Part shown: positions 16,788-25,247 of the stretch, piece by piece
How the letters are laid out: every line of letters starts with the position of its first letter
Numbering within the stretch: the first letter of the stretch is position 1
DNA from: Lacisediminihabitans sp046156175
GTDB taxonomy: Bacteria > Actinomycetota > Actinomycetes > Actinomycetales > Microbacteriaceae
DNA: 64,000 bases
Assembly: GCF_046156175.1 (NCBI RefSeq)
Contig: NZ_JAYLVL010000003.1
Coordinates: 434,001 to 498,000 of the forward strand
Direction: 5' to 3'
Notes under the pieces: generated by a model
Databases searched by the model: none
Told to the model about the DNA's origin: nothing
The model's input: only the letters and a program-made list of their open reading frames with translations
Position numbers and translations under genes: made by a program

Positions 16788-18260
16788 ATGGCTGACAAGA
16801 ATGTATCCGCGCCCCGCGCCACCTCGAACCGCTCGACCGTGCCGGTCTCCGACACCTTCAAGCAGTTCATCTCGAGCGAATGGGCCGAGCATACCGAGTC
16901 CGAACCGAGCCCCCGCGAGCAGGCGGAGTGGGCGGCGGCACGCAGGGCCCGCGTCTCGGCGCTCTATGCGGGAAAGCGGCTGATCATCCCCGCCGGTGCG
17001 GCGAAGGTGCGCTCGAACGACACGGACTACGCCTACCGCGCGCACTCCGCCTTCTCCCACCTCACCGGCTGGGCTGGCGACACCGTCGCGGGCAGTGTGC
17101 TCGTGCTCGAGCCAACGGAAGAGGGACACACTGCGACCCTCTATTTCCGAAAGGCGGCCGGACGCGACTCCGACGAGTTTTACGCCAACCCGGAGATCGG
17201 CGAATTCTGGACCGGCCCGCGCCCCTCCCTCACGCACGTCGCCACGGACCTCGGCCTCCTCACCGCCGACCTTGCCGAATTCGGCCGGGTCCTGGAAAGC
17301 GTCGACTCCGGCACCATCATCCTGCGCGACGGCGATCGGGACCTCACCGACCAGATCGATGGTCGTCGACTCCTCGCGGCGGATGCCGACAGCCTCGAGA
17401 ATGACGCGGACACCGAATTCGCCCGCGACCTCTCCGAACTCCGCCTGGTGAAGGACGCCTATGAGATCGAACAGATGCGGCGGGCTGTCGCGGCGACGAA
17501 GAAGGGATTCGACGACGTGATCGCGGATCGTGACGCGATCATCGCCCACGAGCGGGGTGAGCGTCTCGTGGAAGGCACTTTCAACCGCCGTGCCCGTGCC
17601 GAAGGCAATGCCGTCGGCTACGACACGATCGCCGCTTCTGGCCCGCACGCCTGCATCCTGCACTGGACGCGCAACGACGGCCCGGTCGTGCCCGGCGACC
17701 TGATCCTGATGGATGCCGGGATCGAACTGGACAGCCTGTACACCGCCGACATCACCCGCACACTCCCGGTGAACGGCGTCTTCGAAGAGACCCAACGGCT
17801 CGTCTACGAGGCCGTGCTCGAGGCCGCCGACGCCGCATTCGTCATCGTGCGCCCGGGAATCCGCTTCCGTGAGATCCACGCGACGGCCATGGCGGTCATC
17901 GCCGCGAAGACGGCGGAGTGGGGTTTCCTGCCGGTGAGCGCCGAGGAGTCGATGAAGCCGGAGAACCAGTTCCACCGGCGCTATATGGTTCACGGCACCT
18001 CCCACCACCTCGGCCTGGACGTGCACGATTGCGCCCAGGCCCGTCGCGACCTCTATCTCGACGGCGTGCTCGAGCCCGGAATGGTCTTCACCATCGAACC
18101 GGGCCTCTACTTCCAGCCCGACGACCTCACCGTGCCGGAGGAGTTCCGCGGCATCGGTGTGCGCATCGAAGACAACATCCTCGTCACCGAAGCGGGCGCG
18201 GAGAACCTTTCCGTCGGCATCCCTCGCACCGCGGATGACGTGGAGGCCTGGCTGCGCTGA
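16788..18260 (+). CDS. pepP: Xaa-Pro aminopeptidase (M24B, PepP II type)
   Basis: A 490-residue cytoplasmic metallopeptidase removing N-terminal residues before proline. An N-terminal domain with YRAHSAFSHLTGW is followed by the M24 pita-bread fold with metal ligands in LMDAGIELDS (about 309), TADITRTLP (about 320), MVHGTSHHLGLDVHD (about 401), TIEPGLYF (about 437) and VRIEDNILV (about 460). Length matches actinobacterial PepP (about 480-500). The ATG at 16788 follows GGAG by nine bases. A strong hairpin lies between it and the convergent stress-protein gene. Confidence 0.93.
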   Translation: MADKNVSAPRATSNRSTVPVSDTFKQFISSEWAEHTESEPSPREQAEWAAARRARVSALYAGKRLIIPAGAAKVRSNDTDYAYRAHSAFSHLTGWAGDTVAGSVLVLEPTEEGHTATLYFRKAAGRDSDEFYANPEIGEFWTGPRPSLTHVATDLGLLTADLAEFGRVLESVDSGTIILRDGDRDLTDQIDGRRLLAADADSLENDADTEFARDLSELRLVKDAYEIEQMRRAVAATKKGFDDVIADRDAIIAHERGERLVEGTFNRRARAEGNAVGYDTIAASGPHACILHWTRNDGPVVPGDLILMDAGIELDSLYTADITRTLPVNGVFEETQRLVYEAVLEAADAAFVIVRPGIRFREIHATAMAVIAAKTAEWGFLPVSAEESMKPENQFHRRYMVHGTSHHLGLDVHDCAQARRDLYLDGVLEPGMVFTIEPGLYFQPDDLTVPEEFRGIGVRIEDNILVTEAGAENLSVGIPRTADDVEAWLR

Positions 18261-18309
18261 GCAGTTCGCCGGACCGTGCGGCGTCTGCTCCACGACGGGC
18301 GACTGCGGA

Positions 18310-18343
18310 CGGTCCGGGCCGGCCGGCCGGCCCATCCGGACCG
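18310..18343. terminator. Bidirectional terminator hairpin
   Basis: CGGTCCGG (18310-18317) pairs with CCGGACCG (18336-18343); between them runs the 18-base self-complementary GGGCCGGCCGGCCGGCCC (18316-18333). It lies between convergent pepP and the stress-protein gene, an ideal place for shared termination. No T run follows, as is common in actinobacteria. Confidence 0.5.
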
Positions 18344-18372
18344 CATTCGCCCGCGTGAGGCGGGGCGAGCCC

Positions 18373-18858
18373 TCAGGACGTGCGCGAGAGCACGTCCTGG
18401 GCCTTCGTGAGCAGGTTGGGGTCGACGACGATCTCGTAACGGCTCGCGAGCACCTGGTGGGTGGAGGTGAAGTCACGGGTGCGGCGCGTGACGGCGGTCG
18501 CGGCGATTCCGAAGAGTGCTCCGAAACCGGCGCCGATGATGATCGCCGCAATCACGTATTGCAGAACAGTGCCGGTGCCACCGAAGGTGAAGAGCACGCC
18601 GATGAAGAGGCCGAACCAGGCGCCGCTCGCCGCTCCGGCGCCCGCGGCACGTCCGTAGGTGAGCTTGCCGGTGACCCGCTCGACGGTCTTCAAATCGCTG
18701 CCGACGATGGAGACCTGCTTCACCGGAAAGTCGGCCTTGGCCAGGCGATCGACCACGGCCTGGGCTTCGAAGTAGGTGTCGTAGGTGCCGAGCACGTCGC
18801 CCTTAGGCAGGGTCGGGATCAGACGGCCACGAGGTGCGAGGGGGCTTTGGTTGGTCAT
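18373..18858 (-). CDS. General stress protein 17M-like membrane protein
   Basis: A 161-residue protein. The N-terminal half (DVLGTYDTYFEAQAVVDRLA ... VKQVSIVGSDLKTVERVTGK) is the GSP17M/YflT-like domain found in stress-induced proteins; the C-terminal half has two glycine-rich helices (GAASGAWFGLFIGVLF, YVIAAIIIGAGFGALFGI) that resemble glycine-zipper membrane segments. Biochemical role unknown. The ATG at 18858 is preceded by GGAGG. It is divergent from the CBS-domain gene, with a perfect palindrome in the shared promoter. Confidence 0.85.
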   Translation of the reverse strand: MTNQSPLAPRGRLIPTLPKGDVLGTYDTYFEAQAVVDRLAKADFPVKQVSIVGSDLKTVERVTGKLTYGRAAGAGAASGAWFGLFIGVLFTFGGTGTVLQYVIAAIIIGAGFGALFGIAATAVTRRTRDFTSTHQVLASRYEIVVDPNLLTKAQDVLSRTS

Positions 18859-18887
18859 GCCTCCATTATCCTCTCCCCCCATTCGGA

Positions 18888-18904
18888 AGGTCTAAGTTAG
18901 ACCT
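18888..18904. promoter_or_regulatory. Perfect palindromic operator overlapping a leaderless start
   Basis: AGGTCTAA-G-TTAGACCT is a perfect 8-bp dyad with one central base that ends immediately before the GTG at 18905 and contains the -10 box TAAGTT (18893-18898). A protein bound here would block transcription of the CBS-domain gene and perhaps the divergent stress gene. No matching regulator is encoded beside it. Confidence 0.45.
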
Positions 18905-20221
18905 GTGAGCGCCGCAAGAGTCTTCGTCGCCCGACTTGCCGGGTGCTCCGTTTTCGACCCCGCCGGCGACAAGGTGGGCCGAGTTCGCGATGTGCTCGTC
19001 GTCTACCGCCAGAAGGAGCCGCCACGGGTCGTCGGACTCATCGTGGAGGTGCCCGGAAAGCGCCGGGTATTCCTGTCGATCGGGCGGGTCACGAGCTTCG
19101 GATCCGGCCAGGTCATCACCACCGGACTGATCAATCTGCGCCGCTTCGAACAGCGTGGCGGTGAGGTGCGCGTGATCGCCGAGATGCTCGGCCGCGAGGT
19201 GACCCTCGTCGACAAATCGGGCAGCGCCACGATCGAGGATGTGGCGATCGAAGAAAGCGGTCCGGGCGAGTGGGCGGTCAGCGAGCTCTTCCTGCGCCGG
19301 CCGAAGACCAGTTCGTCCCCCTTCGCCAAGGGCCAGACCGTGTTCTCCCCCTGGGCGGGGATGCGGGAGCGCTCCACCGGGGAGGCGCAGTCCGCCACCC
19401 AACTTCTCGCCACCTACGAAGACCTCCTGCCCGCCGACCTCGCCAACGCGATGCTCGACCTTCCGGAACAGCGGATGCTGGAGGTCGCTGAGGAGATGAG
19501 CGACGAACGCCTCGCGGACGTGCTCGAGGAGATGCCGGAGAGCGAGCAGGTCGACATCCTCAACCAGCTCGACGACGACCGCGCCGCCGATGTGCTCGAC
19601 CAGATGCAGCCCGATGACGCGGCCGACCTCATCGCACAGCTCAGCGACGAGCGGGGCGAGGTACTCCTCGACCTCATGCAGCCCGAAGAGGCCGAAGACG
19701 TGCGCATGCTGCTCGCCTACGCACCCGATACCGCCGGCGGACTCATGACGCCGGAGCCGATCATCGTGTCGGCCGACGCGACGGTCGCGGAGGGCCTTGC
19801 GCTCATCCGGCGCCACGAGCTCGCACCGGCACTCGGCGCGGCGGTGTGCGTGACGCTCCCGCCCTACGAGCCGCCGACCGGCCGGTTCCTCGGCATGGTG
19901 CACTTCCAGCGGATGCTGCGCTACCCGCCGATGGAACGGCTCGGCACCCTGCTCGACCAGAAACTCGAGCCGGTGAAGGCGAGTGCCTCCGCCGCTGAGG
20001 TCGCCAGGACCCTCGCCAGCTACAACCTGGTCTCGCTGCCCGTTGTCGATGACAACCACCGATTGGTCGGGGTGGTGACCATTGACGATGTCCTCGACTA
20101 CCTGCTGCCCGATGACTGGCGAAGTCACGACGACGACCCCGAGCCGGCGAATGCCGACACCAGCACCATCCCCGTAATCGCTTCTGCCGGAAGGAGGTCG
20201 CCAAGTGGCCCGTCGTTCTGA
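18905..20221 (+). CDS. PRC-barrel/MgtE-N/CBS protein without transport domain
   Basis: A 438-residue soluble protein. Residues about 8-130 look like PRC-barrel repeats (GCSVFDPAGDKVGRVRDVLVV, EMLGREVTLVDK), about 165-270 form an MgtE N-domain with acidic helices (ADLANAMLDL, ADVLEEMPE, AADVLDQMQ), and about 280-405 hold a CBS pair (LMTPEPIIVS, SLPVVDDNHRLVGVVT). The five-helix MgtE channel is absent, so it is probably a Mg or nucleotide sensor, not a transporter. It overlaps the DUF1003 membrane gene by 17 bases, as in mycobacteria (Rv1232c-Rv1231c). TAAGTT six bases before the GTG predicts a leaderless mRNA. Confidence 0.85.
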   Translation: MSAARVFVARLAGCSVFDPAGDKVGRVRDVLVVYRQKEPPRVVGLIVEVPGKRRVFLSIGRVTSFGSGQVITTGLINLRRFEQRGGEVRVIAEMLGREVTLVDKSGSATIEDVAIEESGPGEWAVSELFLRRPKTSSSPFAKGQTVFSPWAGMRERSTGEAQSATQLLATYEDLLPADLANAMLDLPEQRMLEVAEEMSDERLADVLEEMPESEQVDILNQLDDDRAADVLDQMQPDDAADLIAQLSDERGEVLLDLMQPEEAEDVRMLLAYAPDTAGGLMTPEPIIVSADATVAEGLALIRRHELAPALGAAVCVTLPPYEPPTGRFLGMVHFQRMLRYPPMERLGTLLDQKLEPVKASASAAEVARTLASYNLVSLPVVDDNHRLVGVVTIDDVLDYLLPDDWRSHDDDPEPANADTSTIPVIASAGRRSPSGPSF

Positions 20222-20708
20222 TTCGCTCGATACGCCGAAGGGCCTGCGCAACCGATTCGTGCCCCGCATGGGTGGGCGCGACCGGGTAGGACGATTCTCG
20301 GAGGGATTCGCCCGCGCCATGGGCACCTCGTACTTCCTCGTGGGAATGACCGCCTTCGTCGTCGCCTGGTTGGCCTTCAACAGCTACGCGCCGACCGGCT
20401 CGCAGTTCGACCCGATCAAGACGAACTTCACCCTGCTCACGCTGATCCTGTCGCTGCAGGCCTCGTATGCCGCGCCGCTCATCCTGTTGGCCCAGAACCG
20501 CCAGGATGACCGTGACCGGGTGCAGTTCGAACAGGACCGGCAGCGCGCCGAACGCAATCTCGCGGACACGGAATACCTCGCCCGCGAGGTCGTCTCGTTG
20601 CGGCTGGCCGTGCGAGAACTCGCCTCGAAAGACTTCATCCGTGCCGAGCTTCGAGCACTGCTCGAGGAGCTCGAGAAGGAACGCAAGCCCGACGGGGCCG
20701 CCGGTTGA
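20205..20708 (+). CDS. DUF1003 membrane protein
   Basis: A 167-residue protein of the DUF1003 family: a basic N-terminus, two membrane helices (YFLVGMTAFVVAWLAFN about 46-62; FTLLTLILSLQASYAAPLILL about 76-96) and a charged C-terminal coiled coil (DRDRVQFEQDRQRAERNLAD). Function unknown. Translation starts at GTG 20205 behind GGAGG that lies inside the upstream gene; the tight overlap suggests a membrane partner for the MgtE-N/CBS protein. Its stop overlaps the mrp TTG start. Confidence 0.88.
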   Translation: MARRSDSLDTPKGLRNRFVPRMGGRDRVGRFSEGFARAMGTSYFLVGMTAFVVAWLAFNSYAPTGSQFDPIKTNFTLLTLILSLQASYAAPLILLAQNRQDDRDRVQFEQDRQRAERNLADTEYLAREVVSLRLAVRELASKDFIRAELRALLEELEKERKPDGAAG

Positions 20709-21835
20709 GCGTCGCCACCGGCCTCGACGAACGAGTGCGTGACGCGCTCTCCCGGGTGATCGACCCCGAGATCCGCAAGCCGATCACCGAACTCGACATG
20801 ATCGGCGGCGTCACGAGCGGCCCCGATGGCGCCGTCACCGTCGGGCTCACACTGACGATCGTCGGATGTCCCGCCGCGGACACCATCGAACGCGATGTGC
20901 GAGAGGCCGCGGCATCCGTCGACGGTGTCACCGCCGTGACGGTGCTTGTCAGCATCATGACGCGTGAGCAGCGCACCGCTCTCACGGAGAAGCTCCGGGG
21001 TGGGAGGTCGCGCGAGCTGCAGTTCGGACCGCAGACGCTCACCCGGATCATCGCCATCACGAGCGGCAAGGGCGGGGTGGGCAAGTCGACGATCACCGCC
21101 AACCTCGCCGTCGCTCTCGCCGCGCGCGGACTCGCTGTCGGACTCGTGGACGCAGATGTCTTCGGGTTCTCGATCCCGGGCATCCTCGGACTCGCCGGGG
21201 CGAAGCCAACGAAGGTGGGAGAGATGATCCTGCCGCCGATCAACTACGGCGTGAAGGTGATCTCGATCGGCATGTTCGTCGAGGACAATGCCGCGGTGTC
21301 CTGGCGCGGACCGATGCTGCACCGCACGATCCAGCAATTCCTCACCGACGTGTATTTCGGTGACCTCGACGTTCTTCTCCTCGATCTTCCGCCGGGAACC
21401 GGGGATGTGGCGATCTCGCTCGGCCAGTTGCTCCCTCACGCCGACGTCATCGTGGTGACCACACCCCAGGGTGCCGCGGCAGAGGTCGCCGAACGCAGTG
21501 CGACCGTCGCGCGCCAGACCGGCCAGCGCGTGATCGGAGTCATCGAGAACATGTCGGGACTCGTTCAACCCGACGGCAGCGTTCTCGAACTCTTCGGTTC
21601 GGGAGGCGGCGCGGATGTCGCGGCACGACTGTCAGCGGGGCAGGAGCATCCCGTGCCCGTGCTCGCCGCCGTGCCGCTCAGTATCTCGCTGCGCGAGGGT
21701 GGTGACGCCGGGGTGCCCATCGTGCTCTCTGACCCGATGGACGCTGCATCCGTGGCGATCCTGTCGGTGGCCGACCAACTCGCGCGCGGCGGCCGTGGAC
21801 TCGCGGGGCGCAAGCTCGGCTTCACCGTCAGCTGA
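20705..21835 (+). CDS. mrp: Mrp/ApbC-type P-loop iron-sulfur carrier ATPase
   Basis: A 376-residue protein with an N-terminal MIP18/DUF59 domain (residues about 7-85, with VGCPAAD) and a P-loop domain with the deviant Walker A SGKGGVGKST (120-129), VDADVFGFSIPG and LDLPPGTGD. Family members assemble and transfer 4Fe-4S clusters. The CxxC pair often seen near the C-terminus is not evident here. Start is TTG 20705 overlapping the DUF1003 stop. It is the third gene of this operon, matching the order in mycobacteria. A repeat element follows the stop directly. Confidence 0.9.
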   Translation: MSVATGLDERVRDALSRVIDPEIRKPITELDMIGGVTSGPDGAVTVGLTLTIVGCPAADTIERDVREAAASVDGVTAVTVLVSIMTREQRTALTEKLRGGRSRELQFGPQTLTRIIAITSGKGGVGKSTITANLAVALAARGLAVGLVDADVFGFSIPGILGLAGAKPTKVGEMILPPINYGVKVISIGMFVEDNAAVSWRGPMLHRTIQQFLTDVYFGDLDVLLLDLPPGTGDVAISLGQLLPHADVIVVTTPQGAAAEVAERSATVARQTGQRVIGVIENMSGLVQPDGSVLELFGSGGGADVAARLSAGQEHPVPVLAAVPLSISLREGGDAGVPIVLSDPMDAASVAILSVADQLARGGRGLAGRKLGFTVS

Positions 21836-21843
21836 CTCGCCGC

Positions 21844-21951
21844 TGTGGTCGAGTAGGGCGCTCAGCGCCCACGGTGGTCGAGGAGCGCACTCTGCTCCCG
21901 GATCGAGACCCTGGGTCTCGATACGCTCGCTGGCGCTCGCTACTCGGCCGA
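21844..21951. repeat. Dispersed intergenic repeat, copy 1
   Basis: This stretch contains GTGGTCGAGTAG, GTGGTCGAG and, near the end, GTCTCGATACGCTCGC and CTCGCTACTCG. The same words recur at 36620-36701 and 49170-49217. It begins eight bases after the mrp stop codon. It looks like a REP-type or small mobile palindromic element. Confidence 0.6.
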
Positions 21952-21974
21952 CGGAACGCCGGTCTTGCGTCGGC

Positions 21975-22091
21975 TCAGACCTGGCGGGTCGGCGCCTGGC
22001 GGTATCCGTCGCGAAGGCTCACGACGACGGCGGAGGCGATGCCCCAGACGGAGAGAACGGCGATGGCGGCGGGAACGATGACGGCGTACAT
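21975..22091 (-). CDS. 38-aa single-helix membrane protein
   Basis: A very short gene encoding a 38-residue protein: MYAVIVPAAIAVLSVWGIA starts one membrane helix, followed by SAVVVSLRDGYRQAPTRQV, a basic cytoplasmic tail. GAGG lies five bases before the ATG, and GC-rich third positions support coding. It is divergent from a LysR gene. From memory, similar small helix-plus-RDGYR proteins occur in actinobacteria, but I can name no family or function. It may be a LysR target or a subunit of a membrane complex. Confidence 0.6.
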   Translation of the reverse strand: MYAVIVPAAIAVLSVWGIASAVVVSLRDGYRQAPTRQV

Positions 22092-22196
22092 GATGACCTC
22101 GGGCTATAACTGCGGATGATTGATTGTCTCCATTCCACACCTCTTCTCTCTGAAGCACAATCAAATAGAAATGGACTGACTGTGTAGTCTGGCTAC

Positions 22197-23111
22197 ATGG
22201 ATGTACATCGCCTCGAGCTGCTCCGGGAACTCGCCGAGCGGGGAAGCATCACGGCCGTCGCCCTGGCCACCAACCGCACGGTCTCGGCGGTCTCGCAGCA
22301 GCTCAAAGTGCTCGAACGCGAGGCCGGCCTCCCCCTCACCGAGCGCTCGGGGCGCGGCATCGTGCTGACCGGAGCCGGCCGGATGCTCGCCCAGACCGCC
22401 ACTGATGTCGCGATCGCCCTCGAGCGCGCCGACGCGGTCTGGAAGGAATTCACTCTCTCCCCCCGCGGCGAGGTCACCCTCACCACCTTCCCGACCGGCG
22501 GCCAGATGCTGCTGCCGGGGCTCCTCGACGCGGTTGCCGAGATCCCCGATCTCACGCTCATCGCGAGCGACCAGGATCCGCTGCATCCCGACTTCGCCGA
22601 TCTCACCCCCGACTTCGACATCGTCATCGCCGATGCCCCCGGTCTGATGCCGTCCTGGCGCGAACGCGGGCTCACCGTCGTGAAGCTCATGGACGAGCCA
22701 CTGGACATCGCGCTGCCGGAGGGGCATCCCCTCGCGGCCAAAGCGAGCCTCTCGGCAAAGGACCTCGTGGACGTCACCTGGATCGGTGTGCCCCTCGGCT
22801 TCCCCTACGACCGCATCCTGCGCCAGCTGGAGGCCATCACCGGCGTTCCGGCGACCATCGGGCAGCGATTCCTCGACAACGGCATCGTCGAGGCCCTGGT
22901 GGCGACAGGGCACGGCATCGCGATCCTGCCGCGCTTCACCACCCGCGATCATGAGAACGGGCTCGTCACCCGCCCGCTCGCCGGCATCCGGTCGACCCGG
23001 CAGATCTCGGCGCTGATGCGCCCCGACCGGGCCGAGCGACCGTCGGTGCGCCTGGTCGTGCGCGCCCTCCAAGAGGTCGCGAGCGGCGTCGCCGCACAGC
23101 ACCAGGGGTGA
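22197..23111 (+). CDS. LysR-family transcriptional regulator
   Basis: A 304-residue LysR-type regulator. The helix-turn-helix (LRELAERGSITAVALATNR, then VSAVSQQLKVLEREAG) is followed by a co-inducer domain (GEVTLTTFPTGGQMLLPGLL, DIVIADAP). TAGTCT at 22185-22190 lies six bases before the ATG and no ribosome site is present, so the mRNA should be leaderless. It is divergent from the 38-residue membrane protein. The effector is unknown. Confidence 0.9.
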   Translation: MDVHRLELLRELAERGSITAVALATNRTVSAVSQQLKVLEREAGLPLTERSGRGIVLTGAGRMLAQTATDVAIALERADAVWKEFTLSPRGEVTLTTFPTGGQMLLPGLLDAVAEIPDLTLIASDQDPLHPDFADLTPDFDIVIADAPGLMPSWRERGLTVVKLMDEPLDIALPEGHPLAAKASLSAKDLVDVTWIGVPLGFPYDRILRQLEAITGVPATIGQRFLDNGIVEALVATGHGIAILPRFTTRDHENGLVTRPLAGIRSTRQISALMRPDRAERPSVRLVVRALQEVASGVAAQHQG

Positions 23112-23127
23112 TCCCCCACCCCGAGAG

Positions 23128-23808
23128 TCAGAAGGCCGTGCTCGGCAGGTCCTTCTCGTCGTCACGGATGGCTCGCACGATCCGTTCCGCGACCGCCACA
23201 GGATCGAGGCCCGCGGGAAATGCCGAGGCGGCGCCGGCGATGGCACGAGTGGCCAGGCCGGTCTCGGTATGGCCGGGCCGAGCATCGAGCACCCGGATGC
23301 CGGATCGCCGCAGTTCGCGTGACGAAGCCTGCACGAAGGCCGCCAGAGCCGCCTTCGAGGCGGAGTAGGCGGCGAGGCCGGCCGTCGGAGACTCCGCGAC
23401 GATGCCGCTCAGCGTCACGATGAACGGCTTTCCGCCGGCGGCCGCCGAGGCCGCAAGGTGGGGGGTGGCCTCACGGATGAGCCGCATCGGGGCGAGCGCG
23501 TTGGTCTCGAAGAGCTGCCGGAGGGTGTCATCGCGCACTTCGCCCGCCGGGCCGAATGCCACGACCCCGGCGGCGATGACCATGCCATCGAGCCGGCCGT
23601 GCGCACCGAGCGCGGCGGCGACGATCGCAGCGGCTGCCGCCTCGTCGGTGAGATCGGCGAGAAAGGCATCGGGACCGCTTAGTCGCTCCGCACTCCGCCC
23701 GGCACGAACCACCGTCGCGCCCTCCGATTCCAACTGTCGCGCTATCTCAGCACCCAGCACACCGGACGCTCCAACCACCAGTACAACCGCACCGTTCACA
23801 TCACTCAT
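23128..23808 (-). CDS. Short-chain dehydrogenase/reductase
   Basis: A 226-residue NAD(P)-dependent SDR. The cofactor motif GASGVLG is at about 13-19 (TGxxxGIG form slightly changed), ADLTD binds adenine, AAGVV is the NAG-like motif, and the catalytic Ser-Tyr-Lys are in TLSGIVAES and YSASK (about 146-150). Substrate unknown. TAGGAT six bases before the ATG predicts leaderless translation. It sits alone between convergent LysR and co-directional tatB. Confidence 0.88.
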   Translation of the reverse strand: MSDVNGAVVLVVGASGVLGAEIARQLESEGATVVRAGRSAERLSGPDAFLADLTDEAAAAAIVAAALGAHGRLDGMVIAAGVVAFGPAGEVRDDTLRQLFETNALAPMRLIREATPHLAASAAAGGKPFIVTLSGIVAESPTAGLAAYSASKAALAAFVQASSRELRRSGIRVLDARPGHTETGLATRAIAGAASAFPAGLDPVAVAERIVRAIRDDEKDLPSTAF

Positions 23809-23895
23809 GGCGCGATCCTAGATGCCTGATCTGGGATGCCGCCTGAGGAGTGCGCGGGTGTGGGGCGCGAGGCCCGCAGTCGGCTTCAGGTGGCT

Positions 23896-24291
23896 TCAGG
23901 TGGCTTCCGTGTCGAACGGTGCCTCGACGACCGTTCCGCCCGTGCTGCTCTCGGCCATCAGCCGCTTGCGCTTCGCATAGGCGGATTCGCCGTTCGGCTG
24001 CACGATCGTCAGGGGAACTTCGGGCCGATCATCCGAGTCCTCGAGAAGGGCCTCGCGGATGATGCGGCGCGGGTCGTATTGGCGCGGATCGAGCTTCTTC
24101 CAGTCGACGTCGTCGAAGTCCGGGCCCATCTCCTCGCGCAGGCGCTCTTTCGCGCCATCCGCCATGTCGCGCACGTTTCGCACGAGGCGCCCCAGCTGGG
24201 CCGCATAGTGCGGAATCCGCTCCGGGCCGAGCAGAAAGACCGCGATCACGAGGATCACGAGGAACTTATCGATAGTCAGGCCGCCGAACAC
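23896..24291 (-). CDS. tatB: Twin-arginine translocase subunit TatB
   Basis: A 131-residue TatB: one N-terminal membrane helix (IDKFLVILVIAVFLLGPERIP, with the conserved LGPERLP-like hinge), an amphipathic helix (YAAQLGRLVRNVRDMADGA) and an acidic tail. With TatA and TatC, encoded elsewhere, it exports folded proteins such as the Tat-dependent EfeB in this window. Start is GTG 24291 with TAGTCT six bases upstream. A 10-base tandem duplication (TGGCTTCAGG) covers the stop codon. Confidence 0.92.
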   Translation of the reverse strand: MFGGLTIDKFLVILVIAVFLLGPERIPHYAAQLGRLVRNVRDMADGAKERLREEMGPDFDDVDWKKLDPRQYDPRRIIREALLEDSDDRPEVPLTIVQPNGESAYAKRKRLMAESSTGGTVVEAPFDTEAT

Positions 24292-24356
24292 TCGTTCAGA
24301 CTAACGCTCCCAGCCCCAAACCCTCCCTTACGCTGGGCTGTGAACGAGGAGCAGAA

Positions 24357-24983
24357 TTGGCAGACAAAGAGTCGAGCTGGAAGTTCGCGGAGGACTTCAT
24401 CGTCGAACGCGAGCACATTGCGCAGGCGAGACAGCATTCGATCGAGCTGGGAATCGATCCGGTGAGCCCGGCGACGGGCGCGCAACTCGCTGTCATCGCG
24501 GCGGCCACGGCGGCGACCAACATCATCGAGATCGGCACCGGGGTCGGCGTCAGTGGGCTCTGGTTGCTGTCCGGCGCTCCAGAAGCCACACTCACCTCGA
24601 TCGACTTCGAACTGGACTACCAGCAGTCCGCAAAGAAGGCATTCCTCGAGGCTGGCGTCCCCGGCAACCGGGTTCGGCTCATCGCCGGGCGCGCCATCGA
24701 CGTGCTTCCGCGCATGAACGAACAGTCCTACGACGTCGTGCTGGTGGACGCCGACCCGCAGTCAGTGATCCAGTACGTGGAGCACGGCCTTCGGCTCGTG
24801 CGCACGGGCGGCACCGTTCTGGTTGCGCACGCTCTCTGGCGGGGCCGGGTCGCCGATCCGGCGCAGCGCGACGACACCGTCACCGGGTTCCGCTCGCTCC
24901 TGTCGGAGATCGCCGAATCCTCTGCCGTGATCAGCGCGCTGTCACCGGTCGGCGACGGACTGCTTCAACTGACCAAGCTCTAG
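24357..24983 (+). CDS. SAM-dependent O-methyltransferase (Rv1220c-like)
   Basis: A 208-residue class I methyltransferase of the caffeoyl-CoA/catechol O-methyltransferase family. The SAM motif IIEIGTGVGVSGLWL is at about 56-70, followed by TSIDFELD, DVVLVDADP (metal/SAM) and GGTVLVAHALWRG. Substrate unknown. Start is TTG 24357 behind GAGGAG. It is divergent from tatB; the two promoters share 65 bases. A comparable gene lies near tatB in mycobacteria. Confidence 0.88.
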   Translation: MADKESSWKFAEDFIVEREHIAQARQHSIELGIDPVSPATGAQLAVIAAATAATNIIEIGTGVGVSGLWLLSGAPEATLTSIDFELDYQQSAKKAFLEAGVPGNRVRLIAGRAIDVLPRMNEQSYDVVLVDADPQSVIQYVEHGLRLVRTGGTVLVAHALWRGRVADPAQRDDTVTGFRSLLSEIAESSAVISALSPVGDGLLQLTKL

Positions 24984-25013
24984 AGAGCCCGGTCGGTGGT
25001 GGAACGAACGGCC

Positions 25014-25190
25014 CTAGCTGGCCGCGGCGACAACCCCGGCTAGCGCGTCGTGCAGTTCCTTCGCTTCGGCATCGTTGACCGAAACGACGAGGCGACCCCC
25101 ACCTTCGAGCGGGACGCGCACGATGATGAGGCGACCCTCCTTAACAGCCTCCATTGGTCCGTCTCCGGTCCTCGGCTTCATGGCTGCCAT
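25014..25190 (-). CDS. DUF3117 protein
   Basis: A 58-residue protein beginning MAAMKPRTGDGPMEAVKEGR and continuing with a basic/hydrophobic beta-rich segment (LIIVRVPLEGGGRLVVSV) and the helix NDAEAKELHDALAGVV. This is the conserved actinobacterial DUF3117 family (Rv1211 type). Function unknown. AAAGGGGAT precedes the ATG. It lies downstream of the PIG-V-like gene and its terminator, so it probably has its own promoter. Confidence 0.9.
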   Translation of the reverse strand: MAAMKPRTGDGPMEAVKEGRLIIVRVPLEGGGRLVVSVNDAEAKELHDALAGVVAAAS

Positions 25191-25247
25191 GATGGATCCC
25201 CTTTCGTGGAATGACTTCCCATTATCCCGTAACTGGGCGTTAACCCG

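Noticed and set aside
16320..18551. Long upstream extension of the TetR frame
   Set aside because: The frame is open by chance; sequence upstream of 16319 shows no coding character on that strand and is antisense to pepP.
18905..20221. Magnesium transporter MgtE
   Set aside because: The channel domain is missing; only regulatory domains are present.
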